From assembly GCF_003846185.1 (NCBI RefSeq), contig NZ_ML123034.1, positions 2,764,854 through 2,828,853 of the forward strand: a DNA stretch of 64,000 bases, in the 5' to 3' direction. Of the stretch, positions 50,476 to 59,579 are shown one piece after another. The stretch is from Streptomyces sp. ADI96-02. GTDB lineage: Bacteria > Actinomycetota > Actinomycetes > Streptomycetales > Streptomycetaceae. Position 1 is the stretch's first letter. Every line of letters begins with the position of its first letter. The notes beneath the pieces are model-generated. The model made no database searches, had not been told where the DNA came from, and was given only the letters and a program-made list of their open reading frames with translations. Made by a program: the position numbers and the translations under genes.

Positions 50476-51971
50476 GACCGCCCTCTATTCGGGTCGTTCA
50501 GGTCTGCCCGGGAGACGGCGGCCACCGTCTGCGGGTCGAGGTCGAAGAGTTCGCGCAGCGCGTCCGCGTACCCGGCGCCGCCGGGCTCGCTGGCCAGCTG
50601 TTTGACCCGCACGGTGGGCGCGTGCAGGAGTTTGTCGACGACGCGGCGCACGGTCTGGGCGATCTCGGCGCGCTGCTTCTGGTCGAGGTCGGGGAGGCGG
50701 CCGTCCAGCCGGGCGATCTCTCCGGCGACCACGTCGGCGGCCATGGTGCGCAGCGCGACCACGGTCGGCGCGACGTGCGCGGCGCGCTGGGCCGCGCCGA
50801 AGGCGGCGACCTCGTCGGAGACGAGCGTGCGGACCTGGTCGACGTCGGCGGCCATCGGGGCGTCGGCGGACGCCTCGGCGAGCGACTCGATGTCGACCAG
50901 GCGGACGCCGTCGATGCGGTGGGCGGCCCCGTCGATGTCGCGCGGCATGGCGAGGTCGAGCAGGGCGAGCCGCACCGGTCCGGTGGACCGGACGGGCACG
51001 TCGGCGGGGCGCGCGGCCCCGGCGGGAGCGGCGGAGGCGGCGGAGCCGTTCTCCACCCAGGCCGCGTGCTGGTCGACGTCGGCCGGGGCCGGCACGACGG
51101 TCCGCGCGGGCGTCTCGACGGCGGGAGCCGGGGAGAGGCCGAGCGCGTCGGCGAGGGCGTCGGCGGTGAGCACCAGGCCGGTGGATCCGGTGCAGGAGAC
51201 GACCACGTCGGCACGTGTCAGTTCGTCGCCCACCGCGGACATCTCGACGGCGTGGGCGCGCACGGTCGTGTCGTCGCCCTGCTGGAGGATCTCCACCAGC
51301 CGGTCCGCGCGGGCCCGGGTCCGGTTGGCGACGACGATCTCGGCGACGCCGGTCCGGGCGAGGGTGGCGGCGGCCAGCGAGGACATCGAGCCCGCGCCGA
51401 TCACCAGGGCGCGCTTGCCGCGGGCCCAGAGCCCGGGGTCGACGCCCGCGGCGAGCTGCTCCAGGCCGAAGGTGACGAGCGACTGCCCGGCCCGGTCGAT
51501 CCCGGTCTCGCTGTGCGCGCGCTTGCCGACCCGCAGGGCCTGCTGGAAGAGGTCGTTCAGCAGCCGTCCGGCGGTGTGCAGCTCCTGGCCGCGCGCGAGC
51601 GCGTCCTTGATCTGGCCGAGGATCTGGCCCTCGCCCACGACCATCGAGTCCAGTCCGCAGGCCACCGAGAAGAGGTGGTGGACGGCGCGGTCCTCGTAGT
51701 GCACATAGAGATACGGAGTGAGTTCGTCCAGCCCGACCCCGCTGTGCTGGGCGAGCAGAGTGGACAGCTCGGCGACGCCGGCGTGGAACTTGTCCACGTC
51801 CGCGTACAGCTCGATGCGGTTGCAGGTGGCCAGCACGGCGGCCTCGGTCGCGGGTTCCGCGGCGAGGGTGTCCTGGAGCAGCTTGGCCTGGGCATCGGCG
51901 GTGAGCGACGCCCGTTCCAGTACGGAGACGGGGGCGCTGCGGTGGCTCAGCCCGACGACGAGGAGACTCAT
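50472..51971 (-). CDS. hemA: glutamyl-tRNA reductase
   Basis: A 499-residue enzyme that starts C5-pathway tetrapyrrole synthesis by reducing Glu-tRNA to glutamate-1-semialdehyde. The catalytic Cys50 is in ATCNRIELY; the NADPH-binding GAGSMSSLAAATLARTG lies near 190. The C-terminal dimerisation helices are present. A Pro/Ala-rich insertion of about 60 residues near 290-340 is typical of actinomycete HemA. ATG at 51971 overlaps the rex stop by 4 bases. As second gene of the operon it would fall under Rex control. Confidence 0.97.
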   Translation of the reverse strand: MSLLVVGLSHRSAPVSVLERASLTADAQAKLLQDTLAAEPATEAAVLATCNRIELYADVDKFHAGVAELSTLLAQHSGVGLDELTPYLYVHYEDRAVHHLFSVACGLDSMVVGEGQILGQIKDALARGQELHTAGRLLNDLFQQALRVGKRAHSETGIDRAGQSLVTFGLEQLAAGVDPGLWARGKRALVIGAGSMSSLAAATLARTGVAEIVVANRTRARADRLVEILQQGDDTTVRAHAVEMSAVGDELTRADVVVSCTGSTGLVLTADALADALGLSPAPAVETPARTVVPAPADVDQHAAWVENGSAASAAPAGAARPADVPVRSTGPVRLALLDLAMPRDIDGAAHRIDGVRLVDIESLAEASADAPMAADVDQVRTLVSDEVAAFGAAQRAAHVAPTVVALRTMAADVVAGEIARLDGRLPDLDQKQRAEIAQTVRRVVDKLLHAPTVRVKQLASEPGGAGYADALRELFDLDPQTVAAVSRADLNDPNRGRS

Positions 51972-52729
51972 GCCGGCATCACGGCGGGCATGTCCCCGTC
52001 GGGTCCCTTCCGGCCTGCGGGCGTGGCGCGCATGGGCGGCGCGCCCTCGTCGCCGGCGGCGGAGTCCTCCCCGGCCTTGCGCTGCTCGTGGAACGCGAGG
52101 ATCTGGAGCTCGATGGAGAGGTCCACCTTGCGCACGTCGACGCCGTCCGGAACGGAGAGCACGGTCGGCGCGAAGTTCAGGATGGAGGTCACGCCCGCGG
52201 CGACGAGGCGGTCGCAGACCTGCTGGGCGGCGCCGGGCGGGGTGGTGATCACGCCGATGGACACACCGTTGTCGCTGATGATCCGGTCCAGGTCGTCGGT
52301 GTGCTGGACGGCTATCCCGGCGACCGGCGTTCCGGCCATCGCGGGGTCGGCGTCGATCAGCGCCGCGACCCGGAAGCCGCGGGAGGCGAAGCCGCCGTAG
52401 TTGGCGAGGGCCGCGCCGAGGTTGCCGATGCCGACGATGGCGACCGGCCAGTCCTGGGTCAGGCCGAGTTCGCGCGAGATCTGGTAGACCAGGTACTCCA
52501 CGTCGTAGCCGACACCGCGGGTGCCGTAGGACCCCAGGTAGCTGAAGTCCTTCCGCAGCTTCGCGGAGTTGACCCCGGCCGCGGTGGCCAGTTCCTCGGA
52601 GGACACCGTGGGAACCGATCGCTCGGAGAGCGCGGTCAGTGCGCGCAGATACAGCGGAAGGCGGGCGACGGTGGCCTCGGGAATTCCTCGGCTACGGGTC
52701 GCCGGTCGGTGAGTTCGGCCAGTTGCCAC
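51968..52729 (-). CDS. rex: redox-sensing transcriptional repressor Rex
   Basis: A 253-residue Rex protein, a repressor that senses the NADH/NAD+ ratio. The N-terminal winged helix (RLPLYLRALTALSERSVPTV to GVNSAKLRKDFSYLGSYGTRG) binds DNA; the C-terminal Rossmann domain has VGIGNLGAALANYGGF for NADH. GTG at 52729 has AGGAG 5-6 bases upstream. A matching Rex operator lies about 80 bases upstream, consistent with autoregulation of rex-hemACD known in S. coelicolor. Under low oxygen, high NADH would release Rex. Confidence 0.96.
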   Translation of the reverse strand: MATGRTHRPATRSRGIPEATVARLPLYLRALTALSERSVPTVSSEELATAAGVNSAKLRKDFSYLGSYGTRGVGYDVEYLVYQISRELGLTQDWPVAIVGIGNLGAALANYGGFASRGFRVAALIDADPAMAGTPVAGIAVQHTDDLDRIISDNGVSIGVITTPPGAAQQVCDRLVAAGVTSILNFAPTVLSVPDGVDVRKVDLSIELQILAFHEQRKAGEDSAAGDEGAPPMRATPAGRKGPDGDMPAVMPA

Positions 52730-52805
52730 GGTGCTCCTGCGGGATGAGCGGGGCTGCAGGCGGCCGTATGTCCCAAGACCGCCCCGTCGAATGCAGGCTA
52801 TGCCT

Positions 52806-52823
52806 TTGTGAACGCGTGCACAA
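52806..52823. promoter_or_regulatory. Rex operator (ROP) upstream of rex-hemACD
   Basis: TTGTGAACGCGTGCACAA matches the Rex operator pattern TTGTGAA-N4-TTCACAA with one substitution. The extended dyad CTTTGTG...CACAAAG (52804-52825) is symmetric apart from one central pair. It lies ~80 bases upstream of the rex start. On the minus strand it overlaps plausible promoter elements. Confidence 0.9.
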
Positions 52824-53001
52824 AGATGGTGTCCGTTTTGTCCGGTCAAAGTGACCGGGGTCACGCACGCGGCCCGCCGGATCCCGGAACCAAGGACCGC
52901 ATCAGCACGTTGCAGCCTCGAAGAGGGCAAAACGGTACACACTCCTTACGTCTACGCCCCCGAGACCACTCAAAACGCCCATGATGTTAACCGGGTTTCA
53001 C

Positions 53002-53277
53002 TCACGCACCCAGCGCCTCGCGCAGTCTCGCCGGATCCACCCGCCAGAACGTGTGCTGTTCGCCGTCGATCAGCACCACCGGAATCTGCTCCCAGTACTT
53101 CGCGTACAGCCCCGCGTCCCGGGCGATGTCCTCCTCCACCCACGAGGCGCCGGTCTCCTCGCAGACGGCGCTCACCACCGCCCGCGCGTCCTCGCACAGA
53201 TGGCATCCCTCCTTGCCCACCAGGGTGACCACCCGGTCGGCGGGCCTCTTCCTCGTACGACGCAGCAAGGCACTCAT
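53002..53277 (-). CDS. glutaredoxin-family protein
   Basis: A 91-residue thioredoxin-fold protein (DUF836 type). The redox motif is CHLC (Cys25, Cys28) in VGKEGCHLCEDAR; the cis-Pro loop is EQIPVVLIDGEQHTFWRVD. It probably acts as a cytoplasmic thiol-disulfide reductase, perhaps with mycothiol. ATG at 53277. It lies upstream of rex on the same strand with 270 bases between that hold the Rex operator, so it is a separate unit; it is divergent from the HAD gene. Confidence 0.9.
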   Translation of the reverse strand: MSALLRRTRKRPADRVVTLVGKEGCHLCEDARAVVSAVCEETGASWVEEDIARDAGLYAKYWEQIPVVLIDGEQHTFWRVDPARLREALGA

Positions 53278-53412
53278 GCACTCATTCTGCGCCTCCGCAC
53301 GGCCCCTGCGGGCCGCCCGGGACCGCCCGGCCCGCGATCCCGTTCCGGAACGTTCACGTCACGGCATCCCGGCAGGTCGGGCGCGTACGGAGGGACTGGC
53401 TATGCTCACGGC

Positions 53413-54369
53413 ATGGCCGCACTTGGATGGCTCACACCCCGTAGGCGCTCCGCGACCGCCCGGAGCGTGCTGGCAGGCGAGGCCGCCGCCGAGGCGGCAC
53501 GCAGGGCGACGGCGGCCGAGGACGCGTCCGCCGCTCTGGCGCCCTCCGCGGGGCCCGATGCCGCGTCGCCCGAGGAGCCCGCGTTCCCCGTCGCCGGCGA
53601 CGACCGCGCCGCCGCCTTCTTCGACCTCGACAACACCGTCATGCAGGGCGCGGCGATCTTCCACTTCGGCCGCGGCCTCTACAAGCGGAAGTTCTTCGAA
53701 CGCCGCGAGCTCACCCGCTTCGCCTGGCAGCAGGCGTGGTTCCGGCTGGCGGGCGTCGAGGACCCCGAGCACATGCAGGACGCCCGCGACAGCGCCCTGT
53801 CGATCGTCAAGGGCCACCGCGTCTCCGAACTGATGACCATCGGCGAGGAGATCTACGACGAGTACATGGCCGACCGCATCTGGCCCGGCACCCGGGCCCT
53901 GGCCCAGGCCCACCTGGACGCCGGACAGCGGGTCTGGCTGGTCACGGCCGCCCCGGTGGAGACCGCCACCATCATCGCCCGCCGCCTCGGCCTGACCGGG
54001 GCGCTGGGCACCGTCGCCGAATCGGTCGACGGCGTCTACACCGGACGCCTGGTCGGCGAACCCCTGCACGGACCCGCCAAGGCCGAGGCGGTCCGCGCGC
54101 TGGCCGCCGCCGAGGACCTCGACCTCGAACGCTGCGCCGCCTACAGCGACTCGCACAACGACATCCCGATGCTCTCGCTGGTCGGCCACCCCTACGCGAT
54201 CAACCCGGACACCAAGCTCCGCAAGCACGCCCGCGCCCTGGACTGGCGGCTGCGCGACTACCGCACCGGCCGCAAGGCGGCCAAGGTCGGCATCCCGGCC
54301 GCCGCCGGCGTCGGGGCGCTCGCGGGCGGCACCGCCGCCGCGGTCGCCCTGCACCGCCGCCGCCGCTGA
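53413..54369 (+). CDS. HAD-IB family hydrolase (SerB-like)
   Basis: A 318-residue protein. The phosphatase core runs from AAFFDLDNTVMQGAAIFHFG (nucleophile Asp and acid/base Asp) through LVTAAPVETATIIARRLG (motif II) to AYSDSHNDIPMLSLVGHPYAINPD (motif IV). This is the HAD-IB subfamily that includes phosphoserine phosphatase-like and phospholipid-related enzymes. The N-terminal ~70 residues are Ala/Arg-rich and disordered; the C-terminus ends in a hydrophobic helix and HRRRR. The gene directly precedes bldN on the same strand in Streptomyces, with 387 bases between. Confidence 0.9.
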   Translation: MAALGWLTPRRRSATARSVLAGEAAAEAARRATAAEDASAALAPSAGPDAASPEEPAFPVAGDDRAAAFFDLDNTVMQGAAIFHFGRGLYKRKFFERRELTRFAWQQAWFRLAGVEDPEHMQDARDSALSIVKGHRVSELMTIGEEIYDEYMADRIWPGTRALAQAHLDAGQRVWLVTAAPVETATIIARRLGLTGALGTVAESVDGVYTGRLVGEPLHGPAKAEAVRALAAAEDLDLERCAAYSDSHNDIPMLSLVGHPYAINPDTKLRKHARALDWRLRDYRTGRKAAKVGIPAAAGVGALAGGTAAAVALHRRRR

Positions 54370-54756
54370 CCGCCGCGACCGCACCGCCGCGCCCCGCGCA
54401 CCGCCGCCCGCGGTCACGGGGCGCAGCCACGCCCGCGGCCCCCCGCCCGGTCTCGACCGGTTCGCCGCCGCGCCCCGCCGGGCCTCCGGCCAGTCGGATC
54501 ACCGGCGGCCGACCACAACCCGTCGCACCCGTCGACAGATCACGAAGTAATCCGATCAACAACCGGTCACAATGTGCTGCTCGAAACGTCACTTAGCGAT
54601 AAGAGAAGCGACGGAAGCGATGATTTAGGCAACTGGGTGTAGCGCAGCCTGCACGAAGCGTTATTCTCCTCAGACGCATCACGGAGGCCGCCGCTCGCTA
54701 CGACGGGTAACGGTTTTCGAACTGCTCGTGATGGAAGCTCTGCCTCTGGGAGTCCC
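54370..54756 (+). promoter_or_regulatory. bldN upstream control region
   Basis: A 387-base gene-free region. The left ~150 bases are G+C-rich low complexity after the HAD stop; 54530-54700 is A+T-richer and should hold the bldN promoter. In S. coelicolor bldN is controlled by BldD and other developmental regulators; I cannot place the operators from sequence alone. Confidence 0.6.
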
Positions 54757-55533
54757 GTGTACCCACACGTCGGGGTTGACGCCTCGGGCCTGGCTACGCT
54801 GCGTGCATCGGTCATTGACCGCCTGCGCGGCTTCGTCCCCACCGCGTACGCCGTCCCCGCCTTCGCCGCCCCTGCACCTGTCGGCCCCTGCTACGCCCTG
54901 GCCGAACGCAGTGCGGCGGTCGGAAGACGCAGCAACCGCGGCGCCACGGCCACGTCAACCGTTCGCCGCCCCACCGCCGACAGCGACAGCGCGCGCATGA
55001 TGGATCTCGTCGAGCGCGCACAGGCCGGTGAGGCGGACGCCTTCGGCCGCCTGTACGACCAGTACAGCGACACCGTGTACCGGTACATCTACTACCGCGT
55101 GGGCGCCAAGGCGACGGCGGAGGATCTCACCAGTGAGACCTTCCTCCGCGCACTGCGCCGCATCTCCACGTTCACCTGGCAGGGCCGCGACTTCGGCGCC
55201 TGGCTGGTCACGATCGCCCGCAACCTGGTCGCCGACCACTTCAAATCCAGTCGATTCCGACTCGAAGTGACCACGGGCGAAATGCTCGACGCCAACGAGG
55301 TCGCGCGCAGTCCCGAGGACTCCGTCCTGGAGTCCCTGTCGAACGCCGCGCTGCTGCAGGCCGTGCGACGACTCAACCCGCAGCAGCAGGAGTGCGTCAC
55401 CCTGCGGTTCCTCCAGGGCCTCTCGGTCGCGGAGACCGCCCGGGTGATGGGCAAGAACGAGGGCGCGATCAAGACCCTCCAGTACCGCGCGGTCCGCACG
55501 CTCGCCCGGCTCCTGCCGGACGACGCCCGCTGA
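54757..55533 (+). CDS. bldN: developmental ECF sigma factor BldN (pro-sigma form)
   Basis: A 258-residue ECF sigma factor with an unusual N-terminal extension of about 80-86 residues ahead of region 2, the feature of S. coelicolor BldN, which is made as a proprotein and processed. Region 2 starts at MMDLVERAQAGEADAFGRLY and includes TAEDLTSETFLRALRRIS. Region 4 is VRRLNPQQQECVTLRFLQGL then SVAETARVMGKNEGAIKTLQ. It directs genes for aerial hyphae formation, such as bldM and chaplins. GTG at 54757 follows GGGAG. The anti-sigma gene follows after a hairpin. Confidence 0.96.
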   Translation: MYPHVGVDASGLATLRASVIDRLRGFVPTAYAVPAFAAPAPVGPCYALAERSAAVGRRSNRGATATSTVRRPTADSDSARMMDLVERAQAGEADAFGRLYDQYSDTVYRYIYYRVGAKATAEDLTSETFLRALRRISTFTWQGRDFGAWLVTIARNLVADHFKSSRFRLEVTTGEMLDANEVARSPEDSVLESLSNAALLQAVRRLNPQQQECVTLRFLQGLSVAETARVMGKNEGAIKTLQYRAVRTLARLLPDDAR

Positions 55534-55567
55534 CCGCTCCGCACCGGTACACCCCCCGGACACGGCC

Positions 55568-55617
55568 GATGATCGGACCACCGCGTGACCGCTCCCGCAC
55601 GCACTGGTCCGATCATC
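55568..55617 (+). terminator. hairpin between bldN and rsbN
   Basis: A perfect 13-base-pair stem (55568-55580 with 55605-55617) with a 24-base loop. It may terminate or attenuate bldN transcription so that rsbN uses its own promoter, which lies in the ~165 bases to its right. Confidence 0.65.
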
Positions 55618-55782
55618 TTCGTGCGTAACCCAAGTGCCGCGCCACTCGTTGTGCCGGTTGCAGGCCCCCTGTCGTCACGTCATGTCCGTAGCCACTCACT
55701 CCATCGGGTGGAAGCGCTCAAGGCGTGCAACCTTCCGGACCGCCAGGGGAGTCGACCGTCATGACGAGAGGAGGTGCCGCCA

Positions 55783-56982
55783 GTGATCGCAAACGTTTCG
55801 GCACACCGGCGGGCGAACGCCTTCGCCCAGGCCCTGGAGGAGCAGAACCCCCAGGGTGCGGCGGCCGTACAGCCCGAGGAAGCGCCCGACCAGGCCGACC
55901 CCGGACCGCTGTTGGCCTTGGCGAACGGCCTCGGTGAGCTACCGAAGCCGCAGTTGGACCCCGAGGTCAAAGTGGTGCAGCGAGCCCAGCTCGTCGCCGC
56001 CATGGAGGCCCTGTTCGCCGAGGGCGGCGCGTCCACGGGCCCTTCGGTGCCCGAGCAACGGGGCAAGGGGGCCCACCGGGCCTCGCCACTGCGGAAACTG
56101 CGCCCTCGCTCCCGCTGGGCGAAGGGCCTCACCGCCGGCGGGCTCACCGTCGGCGTGGCAGCCGGCGCGTTCGGCGGCGTGGCCGCCGCCAGCTCCGACG
56201 CCCTGCCCGGTGATTCGCTCTACGGGCTGAAGCGCGGGATGGAGGACATCAGCCTCGGCATGGCCAAGGGCGACGCGGACCGGGGCGAGGTCTACCTCGA
56301 CCAGGCGTCGACCCGGCTCAACGAGGCCCGCAGACTCATGGAGCGGGCCCGCGCCGGCGACATGGACCACGAATCCCTCGGCGCGGTCAGACGCGCCCTC
56401 AACGGCATGTCCCACGACGCCTCCGAGGGCCACCGGCTGCTCCGCTCCGCCTACCGGCGCGACGGGGCGATCGGCCCGATCCAGACCCTCGACACCTTCT
56501 CCCGCTCGCACCGCGAAGCCTGGAGCAGCCTGCGCGACCGGCTGCCCGTCCAACTGGCCGACGTCGGCAACGAGGTCAGCTCCGTCTTCGACGCCATGGA
56601 GGAGGACGTCGCCCCGCTCCAGTCGCTCCTCCCCCGTCCGCCGGGCCGGAGCGAGGACGGCGAGCGCTCCCGCTCCACCGCGCCGGACCCCGGATCGCCC
56701 CGCGCCGACGACCCCGCCCCCGCCTCCCCGAAGCACTCCGAGGGCCGCCACGACGGCTCCACCCCGCCCGAGCCCTCCGACTCCTCCGACGCCACACCCG
56801 GCGGCGGCCTCCTCGACGGCGGCACGGACGGTCTCCTCGGCGGCCTCCCCACCGACGGCGCCACGCCCTCGGCGCCGGAACACCGCCCGAGCGACCCTCC
56901 CGCACCCGACGTCACCCTCCCCCCGCTCCTCCCCGGCCTCCTCCCCGGCCTGGGCATCGACGGCGAAGACCTCACTCCCTGA
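55783..56982 (+). CDS. rsbN: RsbN, membrane anti-sigma factor of BldN
   Basis: A 399-residue protein in the position of rsbN. The N-terminal ~90 residues (HRRANAFAQALEEQNPQ, then DPEVKVVQRAQLVAAMEALF) form the cytoplasmic sigma-binding part. One transmembrane helix lies near 114-136 (GLTAGGLTVGVAAGAFGGVA). A DUF5667 domain follows (DALPGDSLYGLKRGMEDISL and on to ~250), then a long disordered Pro/Ser/Gly tail outside the cell. GTG at 55783 has AGGAGG 8 bases upstream; a GTG at 55774 overlaps that site. RsbN holds BldN inactive until release. Confidence 0.93.
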   Translation: MIANVSAHRRANAFAQALEEQNPQGAAAVQPEEAPDQADPGPLLALANGLGELPKPQLDPEVKVVQRAQLVAAMEALFAEGGASTGPSVPEQRGKGAHRASPLRKLRPRSRWAKGLTAGGLTVGVAAGAFGGVAAASSDALPGDSLYGLKRGMEDISLGMAKGDADRGEVYLDQASTRLNEARRLMERARAGDMDHESLGAVRRALNGMSHDASEGHRLLRSAYRRDGAIGPIQTLDTFSRSHREAWSSLRDRLPVQLADVGNEVSSVFDAMEEDVAPLQSLLPRPPGRSEDGERSRSTAPDPGSPRADDPAPASPKHSEGRHDGSTPPEPSDSSDATPGGGLLDGGTDGLLGGLPTDGATPSAPEHRPSDPPAPDVTLPPLLPGLLPGLGIDGEDLTP

Positions 56983-57003
56983 GGCGGTCCCGACGCCGCA
57001 CAC

Positions 57004-57041
57004 GAGGGGGCCGGTACGCGACATCGCGTACCGGCCCCCTC
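57004..57041. terminator. bidirectional terminator between rsbN and acyltransferase gene
   Basis: A perfect 16-base-pair stem (57004-57019 with 57026-57041) and 6-base loop between convergent genes. Confidence 0.85.
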
Positions 57042-57070
57042 CGCATACGGCGGAAACAGGCCGGGCGGCG

Positions 57071-58159
57071 TCAGAAGAAGACCGAGCGGCGCTGCACGAG
57101 CAGCTTGTACAGCGTGTGCTGGATCTGCTCGCGCACCTGGTCGGTCAGGTTGAACATCAGCATCGGGTCCTCCGCCGCCTCCGGCGGATACCCGTCCGTC
57201 GGGATCGGCTCACCGAACTGAATGGTCCACTTCGTCGGCAGCGGCACCGCACCCAGCGGCCCCAGCCAGGGAAAGGTCGGCGTGATCGGGAAATAGGGAA
57301 AGCCCAGCAGCCGGGCCAGCGTCTTCGCGTTGCCGATCATCGGATAGATCTCCTCCGCACCCACGATCGAGCACGGCACGATCGGCACCCCCGCCCGCAG
57401 CGCCGTCGACACGAAGCCGCCCCGGCCGAACCGCTGGAGCTTGTACCGCTCGCCGAACGGCTTCCCGATGCCCTTGAACCCCTCCGGCATCACCCCGACG
57501 ATCTCACCCAGCTCCAGCAGCCGCTGCGCGTCCTCCGCACAGGCCAGCGTGTGACCCGCCTTCCGCGCCAGCTCGTTGACGACCGGCAGCTGGAAGACCA
57601 GATCGGCGGCGAGCAGCCGCAGATGCCGGCCGGCGGGGTGGTTGTCGTGCACCGCGACCTGGAGCATCAGCCCGTCCAGCGGCAGCGTCCCGGAGTGGTT
57701 GGCGACGACCAGCGCCCCGCCGTCCGACGGGATGTTCTCGATGCCCTTGACCTCGACCCGGAAGTACGACTCCGCCAGCGGCCGGAGCGCCGACATCAGG
57801 ACCTGGTCGGTGAGCTCCCGGTCGTAGCCGAACTCGTCGACGTCGTAGTCGCCGGTGACCCTGCGTCGCAGGAAGGCCAGCCCGCCCGCGATCCGCCGCT
57901 CCCAGCCGCCGCGCTCCGTCGGAGCCCCGGCCTCCCCGGGCCGCTGAGCCCCCGCGCCGCCCTCCGGGGAGGCAGGAGCGCCGAGAGGGGCCGGAGAGGC
58001 GGGAGAGGGCGTCTGCACGCCCGGCAGGGCGCTCACCGGCGCGGTGGAACCCTCGCCCCGGGCCCCGCCGCCCGTCCCGGTCCGCCGCCGGACCGGACGC
58101 GACCCGCCACCGGACCGCGAACGGTCGTCGTCGAACGGAATGACCTTGGCGTCCGCCAT
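57071..58159 (-). CDS. lysophospholipid acyltransferase (PlsC-like)
   Basis: A 362-residue protein. The C-terminal ~230 residues are an acyltransferase domain with the HX4D motif in VVANHSGTLPLDG, the substrate region PEGFKGIGKPFGERY, and IVPCSIVGAEEIYP. It probably adds an acyl chain to glycerophospholipid intermediates. The N-terminal ~130 residues are low-complexity, rich in Pro, Ala and Arg. ATG at 58159. Its stop lies 30 bases past a terminator and the epimerase gene ends 15 bases upstream of its start, so the two are probably co-transcribed. Confidence 0.9.
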   Translation of the reverse strand: MADAKVIPFDDDRSRSGGGSRPVRRRTGTGGGARGEGSTAPVSALPGVQTPSPASPAPLGAPASPEGGAGAQRPGEAGAPTERGGWERRIAGGLAFLRRRVTGDYDVDEFGYDRELTDQVLMSALRPLAESYFRVEVKGIENIPSDGGALVVANHSGTLPLDGLMLQVAVHDNHPAGRHLRLLAADLVFQLPVVNELARKAGHTLACAEDAQRLLELGEIVGVMPEGFKGIGKPFGERYKLQRFGRGGFVSTALRAGVPIVPCSIVGAEEIYPMIGNAKTLARLLGFPYFPITPTFPWLGPLGAVPLPTKWTIQFGEPIPTDGYPPEAAEDPMLMFNLTDQVREQIQHTLYKLLVQRRSVFF

Positions 58160-58174
58160 CGTCGGTGCGCTCCT

Positions 58175-59263
58175 CTACCTGGCCCCGTGAGTGTTCTGAA
58201 CCGTGCCGGCCCCGCTCTCCCGCGGACCGGCGCCCCCCAGGACCGGCAGCGCCCCCAGCCGGTCGACCGCACGCCCCACCGCCTCGGGCGGCAGCAGCCC
58301 CGCCCCCCGGCTCCGCACGAACTCCGCGAAGGTCTGCGCCGTCGTGAACTCCGGCCGGAAACCCAGCGTCTCGCGCATCTGCACGGTGGACACGACCCTG
58401 CCGTGGGTGAGCAGCCGGATCTGCTCCGGCGAGAAGTCGGTCATGCCGACCGTACGGAGCGCCGAGCCCACCCAGGTGACCGCGGGCAGCGGCACCGGCA
58501 CGGTCGGCCGGCCCAGTCGCCGCGAGCACTGCGAGAGCAACAGCACACCGTCGCCCGCGATGTTGAAGGTGCCGCTGTTCAACGTGCCGCGCCGGGGTTC
58601 GCGCGCGGCGACGCCCAGCACGTCGACGACATCGTCCTCGTGGACGAACTGCAGACGGGGGTCGTACCCGAAGACGGTCGGCAGCACCGGAAGCGAGAGG
58701 TAGTCCGCGAGCGGCGAGTCCGGCTGCGGCCCCAGGATGTTCGCGAACCGCAGAACGCACACCGCGACGTCCGGCCGACGGCGGGCGAAGCCCCGTACGT
58801 ACCCCTCGACCTCCACCGCGTCCTTGGCGAAGCCGCCGCTCGGCAGCGACTTGGGCGGAGTGTTCTCGGTGAACACCGCGGGATCACGGGACGCCGACCC
58901 GTACACGCTGGTGCTGGACTTCACCACGAGCCGCTGCACGGTCGGCGACTTCTGGCAGGCCCCGAGGAGCTGCATGGTGCCGATGACGTTGGTCTCCTTG
59001 ATCGCCGTCCGGCCGCCGGCGCCGAGCGCCTTGCCGGAGACGTCCAGGTGCACGACCGTGTCGACGGAGTACTCGGCCAGGACCCGCGCGATGGCCGACT
59101 GCCGGATGTCCGCGCGGACGAACTCCGCGTCGCCCAACGGGTGCGCCGGCTCGACCGCGTCGACGGCGACCACCCGGTCGACGCCGGGTTCGCGCTGGAC
59201 GCGCCGGACGAAGCGGCCCCCCAGCTGCCGGGCCACTCCTGTGACGAGCACGACCTTCCCCAA
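58175..59263 (-). CDS. NAD-dependent epimerase/dehydratase (extended SDR)
   Basis: A 362-residue protein with the extended-SDR fold. The glycine-rich LVTGVARQLGGRF is at residues 6-18. The Ser-Tyr catalytic pair is in KSSTSVYGSASRDP, but the family's YxxxK lysine is not clearly in place (SGGFAKDAVEVEGYVRGF may supply it). The substrate is unknown. The start is TTG at 59263, with GGAAGG 8 bases upstream, giving LGKVVLVTG at the N-terminus. It is followed by the acyltransferase gene, a pair conserved in Streptomyces next to bldN. Confidence 0.87.
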   Translation of the reverse strand: MGKVVLVTGVARQLGGRFVRRVQREPGVDRVVAVDAVEPAHPLGDAEFVRADIRQSAIARVLAEYSVDTVVHLDVSGKALGAGGRTAIKETNVIGTMQLLGACQKSPTVQRLVVKSSTSVYGSASRDPAVFTENTPPKSLPSGGFAKDAVEVEGYVRGFARRRPDVAVCVLRFANILGPQPDSPLADYLSLPVLPTVFGYDPRLQFVHEDDVVDVLGVAAREPRRGTLNSGTFNIAGDGVLLLSQCSRRLGRPTVPVPLPAVTWVGSALRTVGMTDFSPEQIRLLTHGRVVSTVQMRETLGFRPEFTTAQTFAEFVRSRGAGLLPPEAVGRAVDRLGALPVLGGAGPRESGAGTVQNTHGAR

Positions 59264-59423
59264 GACCAGCGCCTTCCGTCGGTCCGTGAAGCGGTACCTG
59301 CTTCCCGCGGTGACTTCCCTGGCCGTCACCGTAGCGGGTGGGCGCCGTCGTGTGACGACCCCGGGGCGCGCCTTGACGGAGGCTTGGCCCGAACAGCGCC
59401 GCGCCGAGCACCCCCACAACGCA

Positions 59424-59460
59424 CCGCAGCCCTCCCGCCGGAGAGGCGGGAGGGCTGCGG
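59424..59460 (-). terminator. terminator downstream of the bS22 gene
   Basis: A perfect 16-base-pair stem (59424-59439 with 59445-59460) and 5-base loop, 20 bases past the bS22 stop. Confidence 0.85.
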
Positions 59461-59480
59461 ATTTCACGAACAGCGTTCGC

Positions 59481-59579
59481 TTACTTCTTGTTGCGACGCT
59501 GAACGCGCGTGCGCTTGAGCAGCTTGCGGTGCTTCTTCTTGGCCATCCGCTTACGCCGCTTCTTGATAACAGAGCCCAC
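59481..59579 (-). CDS. small ribosomal protein bS22 (AURKAIP1/COX24 domain)
   Basis: A 32-residue, extremely basic protein: [20 protein letters not shown] followed by [12 protein letters not shown]. It is nearly identical to the mycobacterial protein bS22 seen in ribosome structures and to the AURKAIP1/COX24 family of mitoribosomal proteins. GTG at 59579 follows GAGGG; TAA at 59481-59483. It is too short for routine gene finding. It lies downstream of the small HTH gene on the same strand and before a strong terminator. Confidence 0.92.
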   Translation of the reverse strand: MGSVIKKRRKRMAKKKHRKLLKRTRVQRRNKK

